This document shows positions 15,928 to 24,549 of a stretch of DNA of 64,000 nucleotides, piece after piece (position 1 is the stretch's first letter; the number at the start of each line of letters is the position of its first letter). Under the pieces are notes generated by a model that had not been told where the DNA came from, searched no databases, and saw only the letters and a program-made list of their open reading frames with translations. Made by a program: the position numbers and the translations under genes. This DNA is from Chlamydia trachomatis A/HAR-13 (lineage in GTDB: Bacteria; Chlamydiota; Chlamydiia; Chlamydiales; Chlamydiaceae), in the NCBI RefSeq assembly GCF_000012125.1, contig NC_007429.1, positions 868,001-932,000 of the forward strand. Reading direction: 5' to 3'.

Positions 15928-15968
15928 AAGGGGGTAGCCGCTAACGCAGTTACCCCCTTTTCTTTTCT
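15928..15968 (+). terminator. Rho-independent terminator of the rRNA operon
   Basis: A perfect 9 bp stem (AAGGGGGTA / TACCCCCTT) with a 14 nt loop is followed by a T-rich run. It lies 40 bp after 5S and so closes the rRNA operon. Confidence 0.85.
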
Positions 15969-16167
15969 CTAAAATACCTTCTCTCTTCTTCTTGCTGTAA
16001 TCCTAGTCAAATTATCTCTAATTCTCTACTATCTTCTTCCTTATCCTGAAATAGAGTTTAAGAACTCTAGGGACTTAATTTATTTTATTCTCCTTATTAT
16101 CGAATTTTCGGTTCTATATTGGGTTAAGCATTCGTATAGGTAATCAACTTCTGCTAAAGGAAAAAAC

Positions 16168-18168
16168 ATGGCTGGCAATAGTGATTTAGATATAGACATC
16201 TTAGAAAAGATTGCAGGAACTATTAAACAGTTGAGCATAGAAAGTATTCAGAAAGCATCTTCAGGTCATCCAGGAATGCCTTTAGGATGCGCAGAGCTCG
16301 CTGCTTATTTATATGGTTACGTATTGCGATATAATTCTAAAGATTCTCGATGGGTGAATAGGGATCGCTTTGTTCTCTCTGCTGGACATGGTTCTGCTCT
16401 TCTTTACTCTTGTTTGCATTTAGCAGGATTCGATGTAAACCTAGAGGATCTGCAACAATTTCGTCAGCTCCAATCTCGAACTCCCGGGCATCCAGAATTT
16501 AGAGAAACTGATGGTGTAGAAGCCACTACAGGACCTCTAGGACAAGGAGTAGGAAATGCTGTTGGAATGGCTCTTTCATTAAAAATGTTAGGAGCCAGAT
16601 TTAATCAGCCTGCGAATTCTATCTTTGATGCAAAAGTGTATTGCTTAGCAGGAGATGGGTGCTTCATGGAAGGCGTGAGTCATGAAGCTTGTAGTTTCGC
16701 GGGTTCTTTAGGCTTGGATAATCTCGTTTTGATTTATGATCATAATGAGATTATTTTAGACGGGACTCTTCACGATGTAAGTATTGAGGATACAAAACAG
16801 AGATTCTTAGCATATGGCTGGGATGTGTTTGAAACTGACGGACATGATTTTGAGAGCTTGCATCAGGTTTTCACACAGATCAAGAAAAGCCAATGCAAAC
16901 CTACGTTGATTATTGCACATACTATTATTGGACACGGCTCCCCTAAAGAAGGAACCAATAAAGCACATGGGTCTCCTTTAGGAGAGGATGGTGTTGCTCA
17001 AACTAAAAGTTTCTGGCATCTCCCAGAAGAAAAGTTTTTCGTTCCTTCGGCAGTGAAGATGTTCTTTGCTGCAAAACAACAGGAAGGTAAGAAATTACAG
17101 GAAGAATGGCAAGAACGCTTCCGAGTCTGGTCTAAACAAGCTCCCGAGCAACATCAAGAATATCTTCGATTGATTCAAGAGATCTCGATTCAAGAACTCG
17201 AAGAAATTTTGAATCTTATTGATATGCCAGAGTCTATAGCCGGGCGTGCAGCTTCGAATAAAGTCATTCAGGTATTAGCAGAGGATATTCCATCCCTCGT
17301 AGGGGGATCGGCGGATCTCTCTAGTTCAGATGGTACCTGGATAGCTAAAGAAGGAACTATTAGTGCTAGCGATTTTCTTGGGCGGAATATTCGCTATGGA
17401 GTGCGCGAATTCGGAATGGGCACGATTATGAACGGATTAGCGTATAGTCAAGTATTCCGTCCTTTTGGGGGAACTTTTTTAGTCTTTTCCGATTATTTGC
17501 GTTCCGCGATTCGATTAGCAGCATTATCTAAATTGCCGGTAATTTATCAGTTCACTCATGATTCGATTTTTGTTGGAGAGGATGGACCTACACATCAGCC
17601 TATAGAGCAAATCATGTCGCTGCGGGCTATTCCAGGGCTAAGAGTGATTCGTCCTGCGGATGCGAATGAAGTGAAAGGAGCATGGTTAACTGCTTTAGAA
17701 AGCGCTGGTCCAACAGCGTTAATTTTATCTCGACAAAATCTACCTACTCTTAAAGAGACGAAACGTTCTTTCAGAGAAGGAGTAAGAAAGGGTGCTTATA
17801 TTCTGGTTAAAGAGGAAGGAGATCGCCCAGACTATACGCTGTGTGCTTCTGGATCCGAGGTGCATTTGGCTATAGAGGTTGCACAAAGTCTTATGGCTTT
17901 AGATAATCGTGTGCGAGTGATTTCATTCCCTTGTTGGGAGCTATTCGAGAGACAAGACGTTGAGTATCGTGAATCCGTAATAGGAGGAGATTTAGGGTTG
18001 CGTGTTTCTATAGAAGCAGGTACCGCCTTGGGTTGGTACAAATACATCGGTAGCAATGGCTTAGCCATTGCCATAGATGGGTTTGGAATGTCCGGAGCTC
18101 CCAATGAGGTGGCAGAGACTTGCGGTTTCACTGTAGATAATATTGTGCAGAGAATCCTTTCTGTTTAG
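16168..18168 (+). CDS. tktB: Transketolase
   Basis: Thiamine-diphosphate enzyme moving two-carbon ketol units in the non-oxidative pentose phosphate pathway. The 666-residue protein shows SAGHGSALLY near residue 70, GPLGQG near 128, the ThDP/Mg motif GDGCFMEG (about 162-169) with the closing Asn near 193, and the central pyrimidine-binding domain (FREFGMGTIMNG type). The ATG at 16168 follows an AAAGGAAAA ribosome-binding site. The 3' end overlaps the convergent amn by 4 bp. Chlamydiae depend on this branch for pentose supply. Corresponds to CT750. Confidence 0.95.
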   Translation: MAGNSDLDIDILEKIAGTIKQLSIESIQKASSGHPGMPLGCAELAAYLYGYVLRYNSKDSRWVNRDRFVLSAGHGSALLYSCLHLAGFDVNLEDLQQFRQLQSRTPGHPEFRETDGVEATTGPLGQGVGNAVGMALSLKMLGARFNQPANSIFDAKVYCLAGDGCFMEGVSHEACSFAGSLGLDNLVLIYDHNEIILDGTLHDVSIEDTKQRFLAYGWDVFETDGHDFESLHQVFTQIKKSQCKPTLIIAHTIIGHGSPKEGTNKAHGSPLGEDGVAQTKSFWHLPEEKFFVPSAVKMFFAAKQQEGKKLQEEWQERFRVWSKQAPEQHQEYLRLIQEISIQELEEILNLIDMPESIAGRAASNKVIQVLAEDIPSLVGGSADLSSSDGTWIAKEGTISASDFLGRNIRYGVREFGMGTIMNGLAYSQVFRPFGGTFLVFSDYLRSAIRLAALSKLPVIYQFTHDSIFVGEDGPTHQPIEQIMSLRAIPGLRVIRPADANEVKGAWLTALESAGPTALILSRQNLPTLKETKRSFREGVRKGAYILVKEEGDRPDYTLCASGSEVHLAIEVAQSLMALDNRVRVISFPCWELFERQDVEYRESVIGGDLGLRVSIEAGTALGWYKYIGSNGLAIAIDGFGMSGAPNEVAETCGFTVDNIVQRILSV

Positions 18169-19034
18169 AAATCCCCGCCAGAAACTTCAGTTTGTTCAGA
18201 AAGAGAATCATCGGCTTGCCCAAACTCCATGTGCGGCAAGCCTTTTGTTTTCTTGATTCCTGGGCCTGATTTCTCTTGTAGAGAGGCAAACACCTCAACG
18301 CCTGTTAGTATATGCTCTTTGGTGTGAGAGTTTAGGACTGCCGAACTGCTTTCCTTAGTTTTAATTCCATCTTTTCGCAAAGGTAGATCCGATATCAGCA
18401 AAAGTGCTCCTAAAGGAAGATTCCTTCGGTATCCTGCAGCAAATAAGGTGGCACACTCCATCTCGACAGTTTGAGCTTTATTTTCATATAGTTTTCGACG
18501 GAACTCTTTATTAAACTCCCAAAACCGAATGTTAGTCGTGTGGGTGATGCCTATATGGTAAGGGAGGTTTTTGGCTTCGAGAATATTGGTGATCATTTTT
18601 TGTACGACAAAATTAGCTAATGCAGGGACCTCTGGGGGGAAGTATGCATCTGATGTTCCATCTTTTCGGATGCTAGCAACAGGGACAAAATAATCTCCTA
18701 TTTGGTAGTGGGATCTTAAGCCTCCACACATGCCCAACATGATCGCTGCTGTAGCATTGGGAAGGAAAGAACACAGATCTACGGTAAGAGCTGCTCCTGG
18801 AGAGCCTAATTTAAAATCGATGATTGAGGTGTGAATTTGAGGCGCATGCGCTGCCGAAAACATGGATCCTCGAGAAACAGGGACCTGATAGATTTCAGCG
18901 AAAACATCCACGTAATACGCAAAATTAGTAAGAAGGAGATAGGGCTGGAACTCTTGAACGGTAGAGCCGGTATAGCGCTCTAGCATGTCACAGGCGATTG
19001 TTTCTTCGCTGATTTTTTTATGCTGATGGGTCAT
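18165..19034 (-). CDS. amn: AMP nucleosidase-like protein, short form
   Basis: Member of the purine nucleoside phosphorylase/nucleosidase family, annotated in chlamydiae as AMP nucleosidase (AMP to adenine plus ribose 5-phosphate). Recognisable parts are the glycine-rich MLGMCGG (about residue 100) and the purine/ribose-binding VEMECATLFAAG with a downstream LLLISDLPL. At 289 residues it lacks most of the N-terminal regulatory domain of the 484-residue E. coli enzyme, so allosteric control is probably different or absent. Other members of this family hydrolyse futalosine or methylthioadenosine, so the exact substrate is uncertain. Corresponds to CT751. Confidence 0.82.
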   Translation of the reverse strand: MTHQHKKISEETIACDMLERYTGSTVQEFQPYLLLTNFAYYVDVFAEIYQVPVSRGSMFSAAHAPQIHTSIIDFKLGSPGAALTVDLCSFLPNATAAIMLGMCGGLRSHYQIGDYFVPVASIRKDGTSDAYFPPEVPALANFVVQKMITNILEAKNLPYHIGITHTTNIRFWEFNKEFRRKLYENKAQTVEMECATLFAAGYRRNLPLGALLLISDLPLRKDGIKTKESSSAVLNSHTKEHILTGVEVFASLQEKSGPGIKKTKGLPHMEFGQADDSLSEQTEVSGGDF

Positions 19035-19253
19035 AAATCACAGATATTATAATGGTTAGAGAATCTTTTTTTCTAAAAACATAGTATGAAGATGGAACAA
19101 GTTGTTCTCGTGAGGGTAATAGTTGGGCTACTTAAAAGTATAGTTTTCTTTTGCAAGAAAGAGGGAAAGCGTTTGTTTCGCGACATTCTTCTGGACAAAG
19201 CTTAGAAGAGAACGATAACATAGATGGAGAAAAGATAACGGGTTAAGCGTGTT

Positions 19254-19826
19254 ATGGTTCGTGTAAGCACTAGTGAATTTCGTGTAGGATTGCGCGTTAA
19301 GATCGATGGACAACCCTATGTAATTTTGCAGAACGATTTTGTTAAGCCAGGGAAAGGACAGGCTTTTAATAGAATCAAAGTCAAAAACTTTTTAACTGGG
19401 CGTGTAATAGAAAAAACGTTCAAATCAGGGGAATCTATAGAAACTGCCGATGTACGGGAGCAGCAGATGCGTCTTCTGTACACAGATCAGGAAGGGGCTA
19501 CGTTTATGGATGACGAGACCTTCGAACAAGAACTCATTTTTTGGGACAAACTCGAAAATGTTCGGCAATGGTTATTAGAAGATACAATATATACGTTGGT
19601 TTTGTACAACGGGGATGTGATTTCTGTTGAACCTCCGATCTTTATGGAGCTCACTATTGCAGAAACAGCTCCTGGAGTCCGTGGGGATACTGCATCAGGA
19701 CGAGTATTGAAGCCTGCAACAACCAATACCGGGGCAAAGATTATGGTCCCTATTTTCATTGAAGAAGGTGAAGTTGTGAAGGTCGATACGCGAACAGGAA
19801 GTTATGAGTCTCGTGTATCAAAATAA
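19254..19826 (+). CDS. efp2: Translation elongation factor P, second paralogue
   Basis: EF-P relieves ribosome stalling at polyproline by entering near the E site. The 190-residue protein has the three-domain EF-P layout: an N-terminal KOW-like domain with the modifiable-lysine loop PGKGQA (Lys34), then two OB domains ending in the signature region around VDTRTGSYESRV. C. trachomatis has another EF-P elsewhere (CT122), and this one is CT752. Retention of the lysine suggests it can function, possibly after modification. It stands alone with its own upstream region and an 8 bp stem terminator. Confidence 0.93.
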   Translation: MVRVSTSEFRVGLRVKIDGQPYVILQNDFVKPGKGQAFNRIKVKNFLTGRVIEKTFKSGESIETADVREQQMRLLYTDQEGATFMDDETFEQELIFWDKLENVRQWLLEDTIYTLVLYNGDVISVEPPIFMELTIAETAPGVRGDTASGRVLKPATTNTGAKIMVPIFIEEGEVVKVDTRTGSYESRVSK

Positions 19827-19832
19827 AAATTA

Positions 19833-19855
19833 GAAGGGGCATTACGCCCCTTCTT
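19833..19855 (+). terminator. Hairpin between efp2 and the convergent small gene
   Basis: A perfect 8 bp stem (GAAGGGGC / GCCCCTTC) with a 5 nt loop, 7 bp after the efp2 stop. It overlaps the last codons of the convergent gene, so it may act on both strands. The T-run on the + strand is weak. Confidence 0.6.
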
Positions 19856-20066
19856 CAAGAAGGCGTTCCGCCACTTTCCGAAATAATTGCGAAGGTTCAA
19901 GATGCGCTTGAGGCTCTAGGTAGTCTCTAGTCGATTCTGGCATAGCAGCCAATTTCTCTACCCAGGCTTTTCTTTTTTGTGTTTCTTGCTGGGAGATAGC
20001 TCGGTCACGAAGTTTTTTTAAAAGAGTCGCTTCTGGCGATAGTTCTAACACTTTTTTTTCTTTCAT
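19842..20066 (-). CDS. Small helical hypothetical protein
   Basis: A charged 74-residue protein that looks entirely helical (KKLRDRAISQQETQKRKAW), without a signal peptide, membrane segment or cysteine. I chose the ATG at 20066 because it follows GGAAGGACTCCCG; the frame also extends to a TTG at 20096. It lies downstream of the metallophosphoesterase on the same strand, about 45 bp away, so co-transcription is likely. Position equals CT753. I do not recognise a family. Confidence 0.7.
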   Translation of the reverse strand: MKEKKVLELSPEATLLKKLRDRAISQQETQKRKAWVEKLAAMPESTRDYLEPQAHLEPSQLFRKVAERLLEEGA

Positions 20067-20112
20067 CGGGAGTCCTTCCAGGTTCGTTATTCTCAAGTTG
20101 AGTGCAGAGGAT

Positions 20113-20985
20113 TTATAAAGAGATGGTAGTTTCTTCGATAGAAATGGTTAACGGAGTAGAGGTTTCCTTAAGGTTTGTTAATGCTGCTGTTGCGATTTGA
20201 TATCCCCCTTCTGGATGTAAGTCTATAATATGAAAGCGTGCATTTGAGGGAAGTGTTAGTGAGCCGCTATTCACTACCAGAGGAGGGAGATGATCGAGTT
20301 CTACATAATGATCATGTCCATGTAGATACAAGCGTACAGAAGGAGAATTCATCAGTAGGGATTTTAGAGGGGCATAATTGAGTAAATCATGAGCGGGTCT
20401 TGTTGTGGGAGATAGAGGATAATGGTTAGCCACAATCACGTGTTCAGAAGCGGGAAGAGAAGAAAGAAATTGTTCTAAAGCAAGGAGTTGAGAATCAGTC
20501 ACTTCTCCATTCGCTGTATACCAACCATTGAAGCAAGAACAATCGAGAAGAACTAACCACCATGTGGGAGTGAGTTTTTTAAAGGCGATACGGTGAGTTT
20601 GAAGTTCTTTATTAGGAAAATAGGAATAAAACGTTTGTTTTTTCAAAGCCCGATGGGTGTATACATCATGGTTTCCTGGAACTATATACACAGGAGCTAC
20701 AGATTCAACGCGAGAAAGAAATTCTTTAGCGAAACGGAATTCTGTATCGAGAGCGGTGATGGTCATATCTCCAGTCACACAGACACTATCTGCTTCAAGC
20801 TGCTTAACGAGTTGAGGGAATCTCTGAGAGATTGCAAAAGCTTGAAAGGAAACGCCTCCTATAAGTTGTCTTAGAAGTCCCTTAAAGCGTTTATTGAAGC
20901 ATTGAAAAGGATTTTTAGGGAGTACACAGAAGTGAATGTCGGAGCAATGGATCAGTCTAAAGGCGTGTGAAGGCTTGTTTGGCAT
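20113..20985 (-). CDS. Calcineurin-like metallophosphoesterase
   Basis: A 290-residue protein with the full set of metal-binding motifs of the calcineurin-type phosphoesterase fold: DxH (SDIHF, residues 15-19), GD (VTGDM), GNHD (PGNHDVY, about 107-113), NHY (VANHYPL) and GHDH (HGHDHY). Substrate cannot be read from sequence; relatives hydrolyse cyclic nucleotides, phosphodiesters or UDP-diacylglucosamine. The chlamydial LpxG-type enzyme is, to my knowledge, a different gene. No signal peptide, so probably cytosolic. Position equals CT754, upstream of the small gene and downstream of groEL3 on the same strand. Confidence 0.88.
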   Translation of the reverse strand: MPNKPSHAFRLIHCSDIHFCVLPKNPFQCFNKRFKGLLRQLIGGVSFQAFAISQRFPQLVKQLEADSVCVTGDMTITALDTEFRFAKEFLSRVESVAPVYIVPGNHDVYTHRALKKQTFYSYFPNKELQTHRIAFKKLTPTWWLVLLDCSCFNGWYTANGEVTDSQLLALEQFLSSLPASEHVIVANHYPLSPTTRPAHDLLNYAPLKSLLMNSPSVRLYLHGHDHYVELDHLPPLVVNSGSLTLPSNARFHIIDLHPEGGYQIATAALTNLKETSTPLTISIEETTISL

Positions 20986-21065
20986 AGAGAAGCGATGGTT
21001 AATAGAGAACCCGATTTATTAACAAGAGCATACCCTCGGTATGATAGGCGGATAGTTAGTAAAAA

Positions 21066-22604
21066 TTAAGTTTTTTTCTCTTTTGCTGCAGGAGTCGGTG
21101 GGGTAGTGAAAGAAGCTAAGAGAAGATCTACAGCGGTATGCAGGGAACAAGAAAAAATATCTAGCACAACATTCAAAGGTGTAATGATTCCTGCAGAGAT
21201 CATGTCTTCTATTTGTTGAGATACAACATTGAAGCCGAGACTTGGAGTCCCTAGAGAGCAGAGTTTATCAGCAACAAGTTTTCCATCCATATACACAGAG
21301 TTAACCAGTTGTTCCAAGAGAGTGCGGCACGCGGTCTGTAAAATCTGAACAGCAGCTTGTTCTTCTTGAGAATGCTCTGGAGAGGAAGAGAGGCTCTGAG
21401 TAGCGTAAAGAAGAGCCGCTCCGCCTCCCAAGACGAAACCAGATTCTTGTGTTGAGTTTAGCGTTTTGAGAGCTAATTCATGTAGGGGAGTTGTGTCCTG
21501 CTTCACCGGAATGATTGCGATACTGTTTTCTAAGCGATGTTTTCTTTTTTTAAGGAGTTTTCGGGATGTTTCGTCTTCTGCGTTGTGTATAGCGTGATCG
21601 AGTTGTCGAACTTTTAGTTTCACTACTTCAGGAACCAGATTCTCACAGACAAGTAAGGTATGATCGCGAGATAGTTCTGCCCAGGTACAGGATCCTAGTA
21701 GAGGCAGTTCTATAGGAGGCTTATTAGAGAAAGGCGGCGAGGAAAAGACCGTTGTCCCTGTAAGCAAAGCGATGTCTTCTAACAGAGTGGTATCGGGGAT
21801 TGTCACTACTAGAACATCCAACAGTCCCGCTATACGGTTTGCAATGCAGGTAGCTAGTGGGTCGGGAGCTATCTCCTTACAAAAAATGATCAGAGGAGTT
21901 TGTTCTTCGGAGAATTTCTTGAGTAAGGGCAGAAAAGGAAAAAGACAATGGATTTTCTGATCTGTGACAAAAATTTTAGGAGCTACAATAGGATTTTCAT
22001 GAAAAGAGTCATGAGGGAAAAATGACGGCACTCGATAGCCCTTTTGCGTTTGTATTCCTTTCACCAGGTGTAGCGTAGAGCCGCTTCTTTGAGATAAAGC
22101 AACAGCTCCTTCATGTCCTGTGTAGGCAACGGCTTCAGCAAAAGCCTCTCCAATAAGAGGATCAGGAAGATGGGAACGAATGAGCCCGAGCACTTTTGAA
22201 GCATCTTTTAAGAGAAAAGAGTGCGAATGCAGATAGGCGCACACCGCTTCTTTTTGAGAGGCGAGGGCAGAAGCTAAAAGTCGAGGAGAAAGTCCTTGAT
22301 CGATAAAAGGAATCGATGCCTTTAAAAAGGCTCGTAAAAGAATAACAGAAGAGATCACTCCATCAGCATGACGTTTATGGATCCGTTTTGCTAGAGATCG
22401 AGCAAAATAGACTCCAATACGTTCGAAAGGATCAGAAAGTTCTATACGCGAAAGAATATGATAGCCTCTCCCTTTGAAAAAATCTTTCGAAGAAGAGGAG
22501 TACGCGGGGCCATAAAACCCCTTTACTATTTGATACGCCTTATCAAGGCCTGTAAACAGTTGATGAATAGTATTGCGATGCATCTCATTGTTGTCGTGAG
22601 GCAT
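21066..22604 (-). CDS. groEL3: GroEL-like protein 3, divergent chaperonin paralogue
   Basis: A 512-residue group I chaperonin homologue recognisable from its overall domain order and the C-terminal GFVLGGGAALLYA, equivalent to the GroEL VAGGG segment. The nucleotide-handling residues are changed. The GroEL DGTTT motif reads DGVIS (from Asp81), and the position of the catalytic Asp398 is Leu377. The GroEL GGM-rich tail is absent. Normal ATP-driven folding therefore looks unlikely. It has no adjacent groES, and I see no CIRCE element (TTAGCACTC-N9-GAGTGCTAA) upstream, so HrcA control is not apparent. Downstream of tRNA-Cys on the same strand. Corresponds to CT755. Confidence 0.9.
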   Translation of the reverse strand: MPHDNNEMHRNTIHQLFTGLDKAYQIVKGFYGPAYSSSSKDFFKGRGYHILSRIELSDPFERIGVYFARSLAKRIHKRHADGVISSVILLRAFLKASIPFIDQGLSPRLLASALASQKEAVCAYLHSHSFLLKDASKVLGLIRSHLPDPLIGEAFAEAVAYTGHEGAVALSQRSGSTLHLVKGIQTQKGYRVPSFFPHDSFHENPIVAPKIFVTDQKIHCLFPFLPLLKKFSEEQTPLIIFCKEIAPDPLATCIANRIAGLLDVLVVTIPDTTLLEDIALLTGTTVFSSPPFSNKPPIELPLLGSCTWAELSRDHTLLVCENLVPEVVKLKVRQLDHAIHNAEDETSRKLLKKRKHRLENSIAIIPVKQDTTPLHELALKTLNSTQESGFVLGGGAALLYATQSLSSSPEHSQEEQAAVQILQTACRTLLEQLVNSVYMDGKLVADKLCSLGTPSLGFNVVSQQIEDMISAGIITPLNVVLDIFSCSLHTAVDLLLASFTTPPTPAAKEKKT

Positions 22605-22681
22605 AGCGGGGTATCCTGTAACGGTTTCTTCATACCTAGAACACTACCAACTCGCCAGTTAGATCACAACGAGATTTAAGA

Positions 22682-22752
22682 AGGTGGCACCCGGAATCGA
22701 ACCGGGGATAGAGGCTTTGCAGGCCTCGGCCTTACCGCTTGGCGATGCCACC
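22682..22752 (-). tRNA. tRNA-Cys (anticodon GCA)
   Basis: The minus strand folds as a 71 nt tRNA: acceptor arm GGTGGCA / TGCCACC, discriminator T, anticodon loop CCTGCAAAG with GCA, and a T arm containing GGTTCGAATCC. CCA is not encoded. It lies about 80 bp upstream of groEL3. Confidence 0.95.
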
Positions 22753-23051
22753 GGGAGATATCCGAGTGTACGCGATGTTATGAGGAAAAGTCAATAACAG
22801 TGTGCATTTTCTGGGATCTTTTTTTTGTAAGCAGGATGAAGAAAAAATTTTTCCTGAAGCTTTTTTATATGAGTGAAAAGCGTTTCTTTAGAGGTTGAAT
22901 TGATAATGGATATAGAATAATTTTTAAGACTGCTAGTAGAGGAAAGAAAAGAGAATCTTTTTAGGAGATGGCGGGGGAGTGCATCTTCTAAAATCTATTT
23001 CTTTGAGATTTTTTAGTTGTTGGTATTCGGCACGAAGCCAAGGGATCTGTT
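22753..23051. other. Intergenic region upstream of murF
   Basis: Nearly 300 bp of AT-rich sequence between the minus-strand tRNA-Cys and murF. It should contain the promoters for both. An AAGGGA ribosome-binding site precedes the murF ATG. No gene or strong hairpin seen. Confidence 0.5.
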
Positions 23052-24404
23052 ATGCGCCCTATTTTGTTGGAAGAATGGTCTTCTTTGTTATTAGGTATGG
23101 AAATCCCTCGCTCGGGGAAGAAAGTGACAGGAGTTGCTATTGACAGTCGACTCGTATTGCCTGGGGACGTGTTTTTTGCTCTTCCTGGGAATCGAACGAG
23201 TGGCCACCTATTTTTAAAACAAGCAGCACAATCTGGAGCAGTTGCTGCTGTAGTCGCAAGCGATTATCATGGTCCAAGTTACGGTCTGCAGTTATTGCGT
23301 GTGGCGGATCCTCGAGAAGCTTTACGGGCAGCGGGGCGTACCCAAGGAGCTCTTTTCTATGGAGAAGTTATAGGAATCACTGGATCTGTAGGGAAGACAA
23401 CTACTAAAAATTTTGCAAATCAGTTGCTTTCTTCTGTCTATAAAGTCTTTATGAGTCCCAAAAGCTACAATTCGCAGTTGACGCTGCCTTTAAGCGTTTT
23501 AATGGCCGATGGGGATGAGGATTTTTTACTTCTAGAGATGGGAGTTTCTGAACCTAATAACATGAAGAATCTTTTGGAGATCATTGAGCCTACAATCGGT
23601 GTGATCACATATATCGACGTGCAGCATGCTATGCATTTTCTGGATAAAGGGGCTCAAGGTATCGTCGAGGAAAAAAGCTTGCTGTTGGAAAGATGTGGGT
23701 TGCAGCTCATTCCTAAAGACTCTTCTTGGTTTCAGTTTTTTGCAAAAAAGAATTCTGCAGCAGATCGGTTTTCTTTTTCTATGAGCAATGAAACGGCAGA
23801 TTTTTATTATCGAGCGATTCATTCCGAAGGAGTCCTTATTAGTGCTCCTGATGGGGACATTGAGTTGCCTGCCGTATTTCCGTATTCTCCAGCGTATATG
23901 AATTTTATTATTGCAGTAGCTTTGGCTTGGATTACGAATGTTCCCATGGATCGTTTAGAGCAGGTGAGTCAGTCTCTGTTTTTGCCTGCCATGCGTTTCG
24001 AACAGCAAGAGCACAATGGTATCCGAGTGATTAATGATGCATATAATGCTAGTCCTGATGCAATGCTAGCTGCTTTAGATGCTGTTCCTGTTCCTCCAGA
24101 GGGAGGTAAGATCATTTTTATCCTTGGGCATATGGCGGAGTTAGGACGATATTCCGATGAATGCCATATTGCTGCAGCTAGGAAAGCTGTGACAAAAGCT
24201 CACATCATCTTTTTTGTTGGAGAGAAATGGTTCCCTGTTAGGGATATAGTTCGTGATGCGGATTGCCAGATTGGGTTTTATAGCGCAGTGAGCGAGATTA
24301 TGGATGCCGTGAAAGCTCTCGTTCAACAGGGAGATGTTGTGTTGTTAAAAGGGTCTCGTAGTTTAGAACTAGAGACTTTATTACCATGCTTTTCGATTTC
24401 ATAG
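23052..24404 (+). CDS. murF: UDP-MurNAc-tripeptide:D-Ala-D-Ala ligase
   Basis: Last cytosolic ligase of peptidoglycan precursor synthesis, adding D-Ala-D-Ala to UDP-MurNAc-tripeptide. The 450-residue protein has the three Mur-ligase domains: an N-terminal uridine-binding domain (VAIDSR, LPGDVFFAL), the ATP-binding loop GSVGKTTT (about residues 111-118), and a C-terminal domain with NDAYNASPDAM. It opens a cluster that continues with mraY, murD, ftsW, murG and murC-ddl. A 145 bp gap before mraY may hold another promoter. Corresponds to CT756. Confidence 0.95.
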   Translation: MRPILLEEWSSLLLGMEIPRSGKKVTGVAIDSRLVLPGDVFFALPGNRTSGHLFLKQAAQSGAVAAVVASDYHGPSYGLQLLRVADPREALRAAGRTQGALFYGEVIGITGSVGKTTTKNFANQLLSSVYKVFMSPKSYNSQLTLPLSVLMADGDEDFLLLEMGVSEPNNMKNLLEIIEPTIGVITYIDVQHAMHFLDKGAQGIVEEKSLLLERCGLQLIPKDSSWFQFFAKKNSAADRFSFSMSNETADFYYRAIHSEGVLISAPDGDIELPAVFPYSPAYMNFIIAVALAWITNVPMDRLEQVSQSLFLPAMRFEQQEHNGIRVINDAYNASPDAMLAALDAVPVPPEGGKIIFILGHMAELGRYSDECHIAAARKAVTKAHIIFFVGEKWFPVRDIVRDADCQIGFYSAVSEIMDAVKALVQQGDVVLLKGSRSLELETLLPCFSIS

Positions 24405-24549
24405 GTAAAAGATCAGAATTTCTTTTTAGAATAGAAATAGTTAACTTTCAAGTCGCTGTAAGATGCTCTTTTTAACTTGCCTTTTGAAAGCTTAAGTTTA
24501 AGATAGAGAATTTCTTATAGGAGCTTCCCATAATAAAACGAGAAAACAG

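Noticed and set aside
20113-20985. Metallophosphoesterase as lipid A enzyme LpxG
   Set aside because: To my knowledge chlamydial LpxG is a different gene; motifs here only establish the fold.
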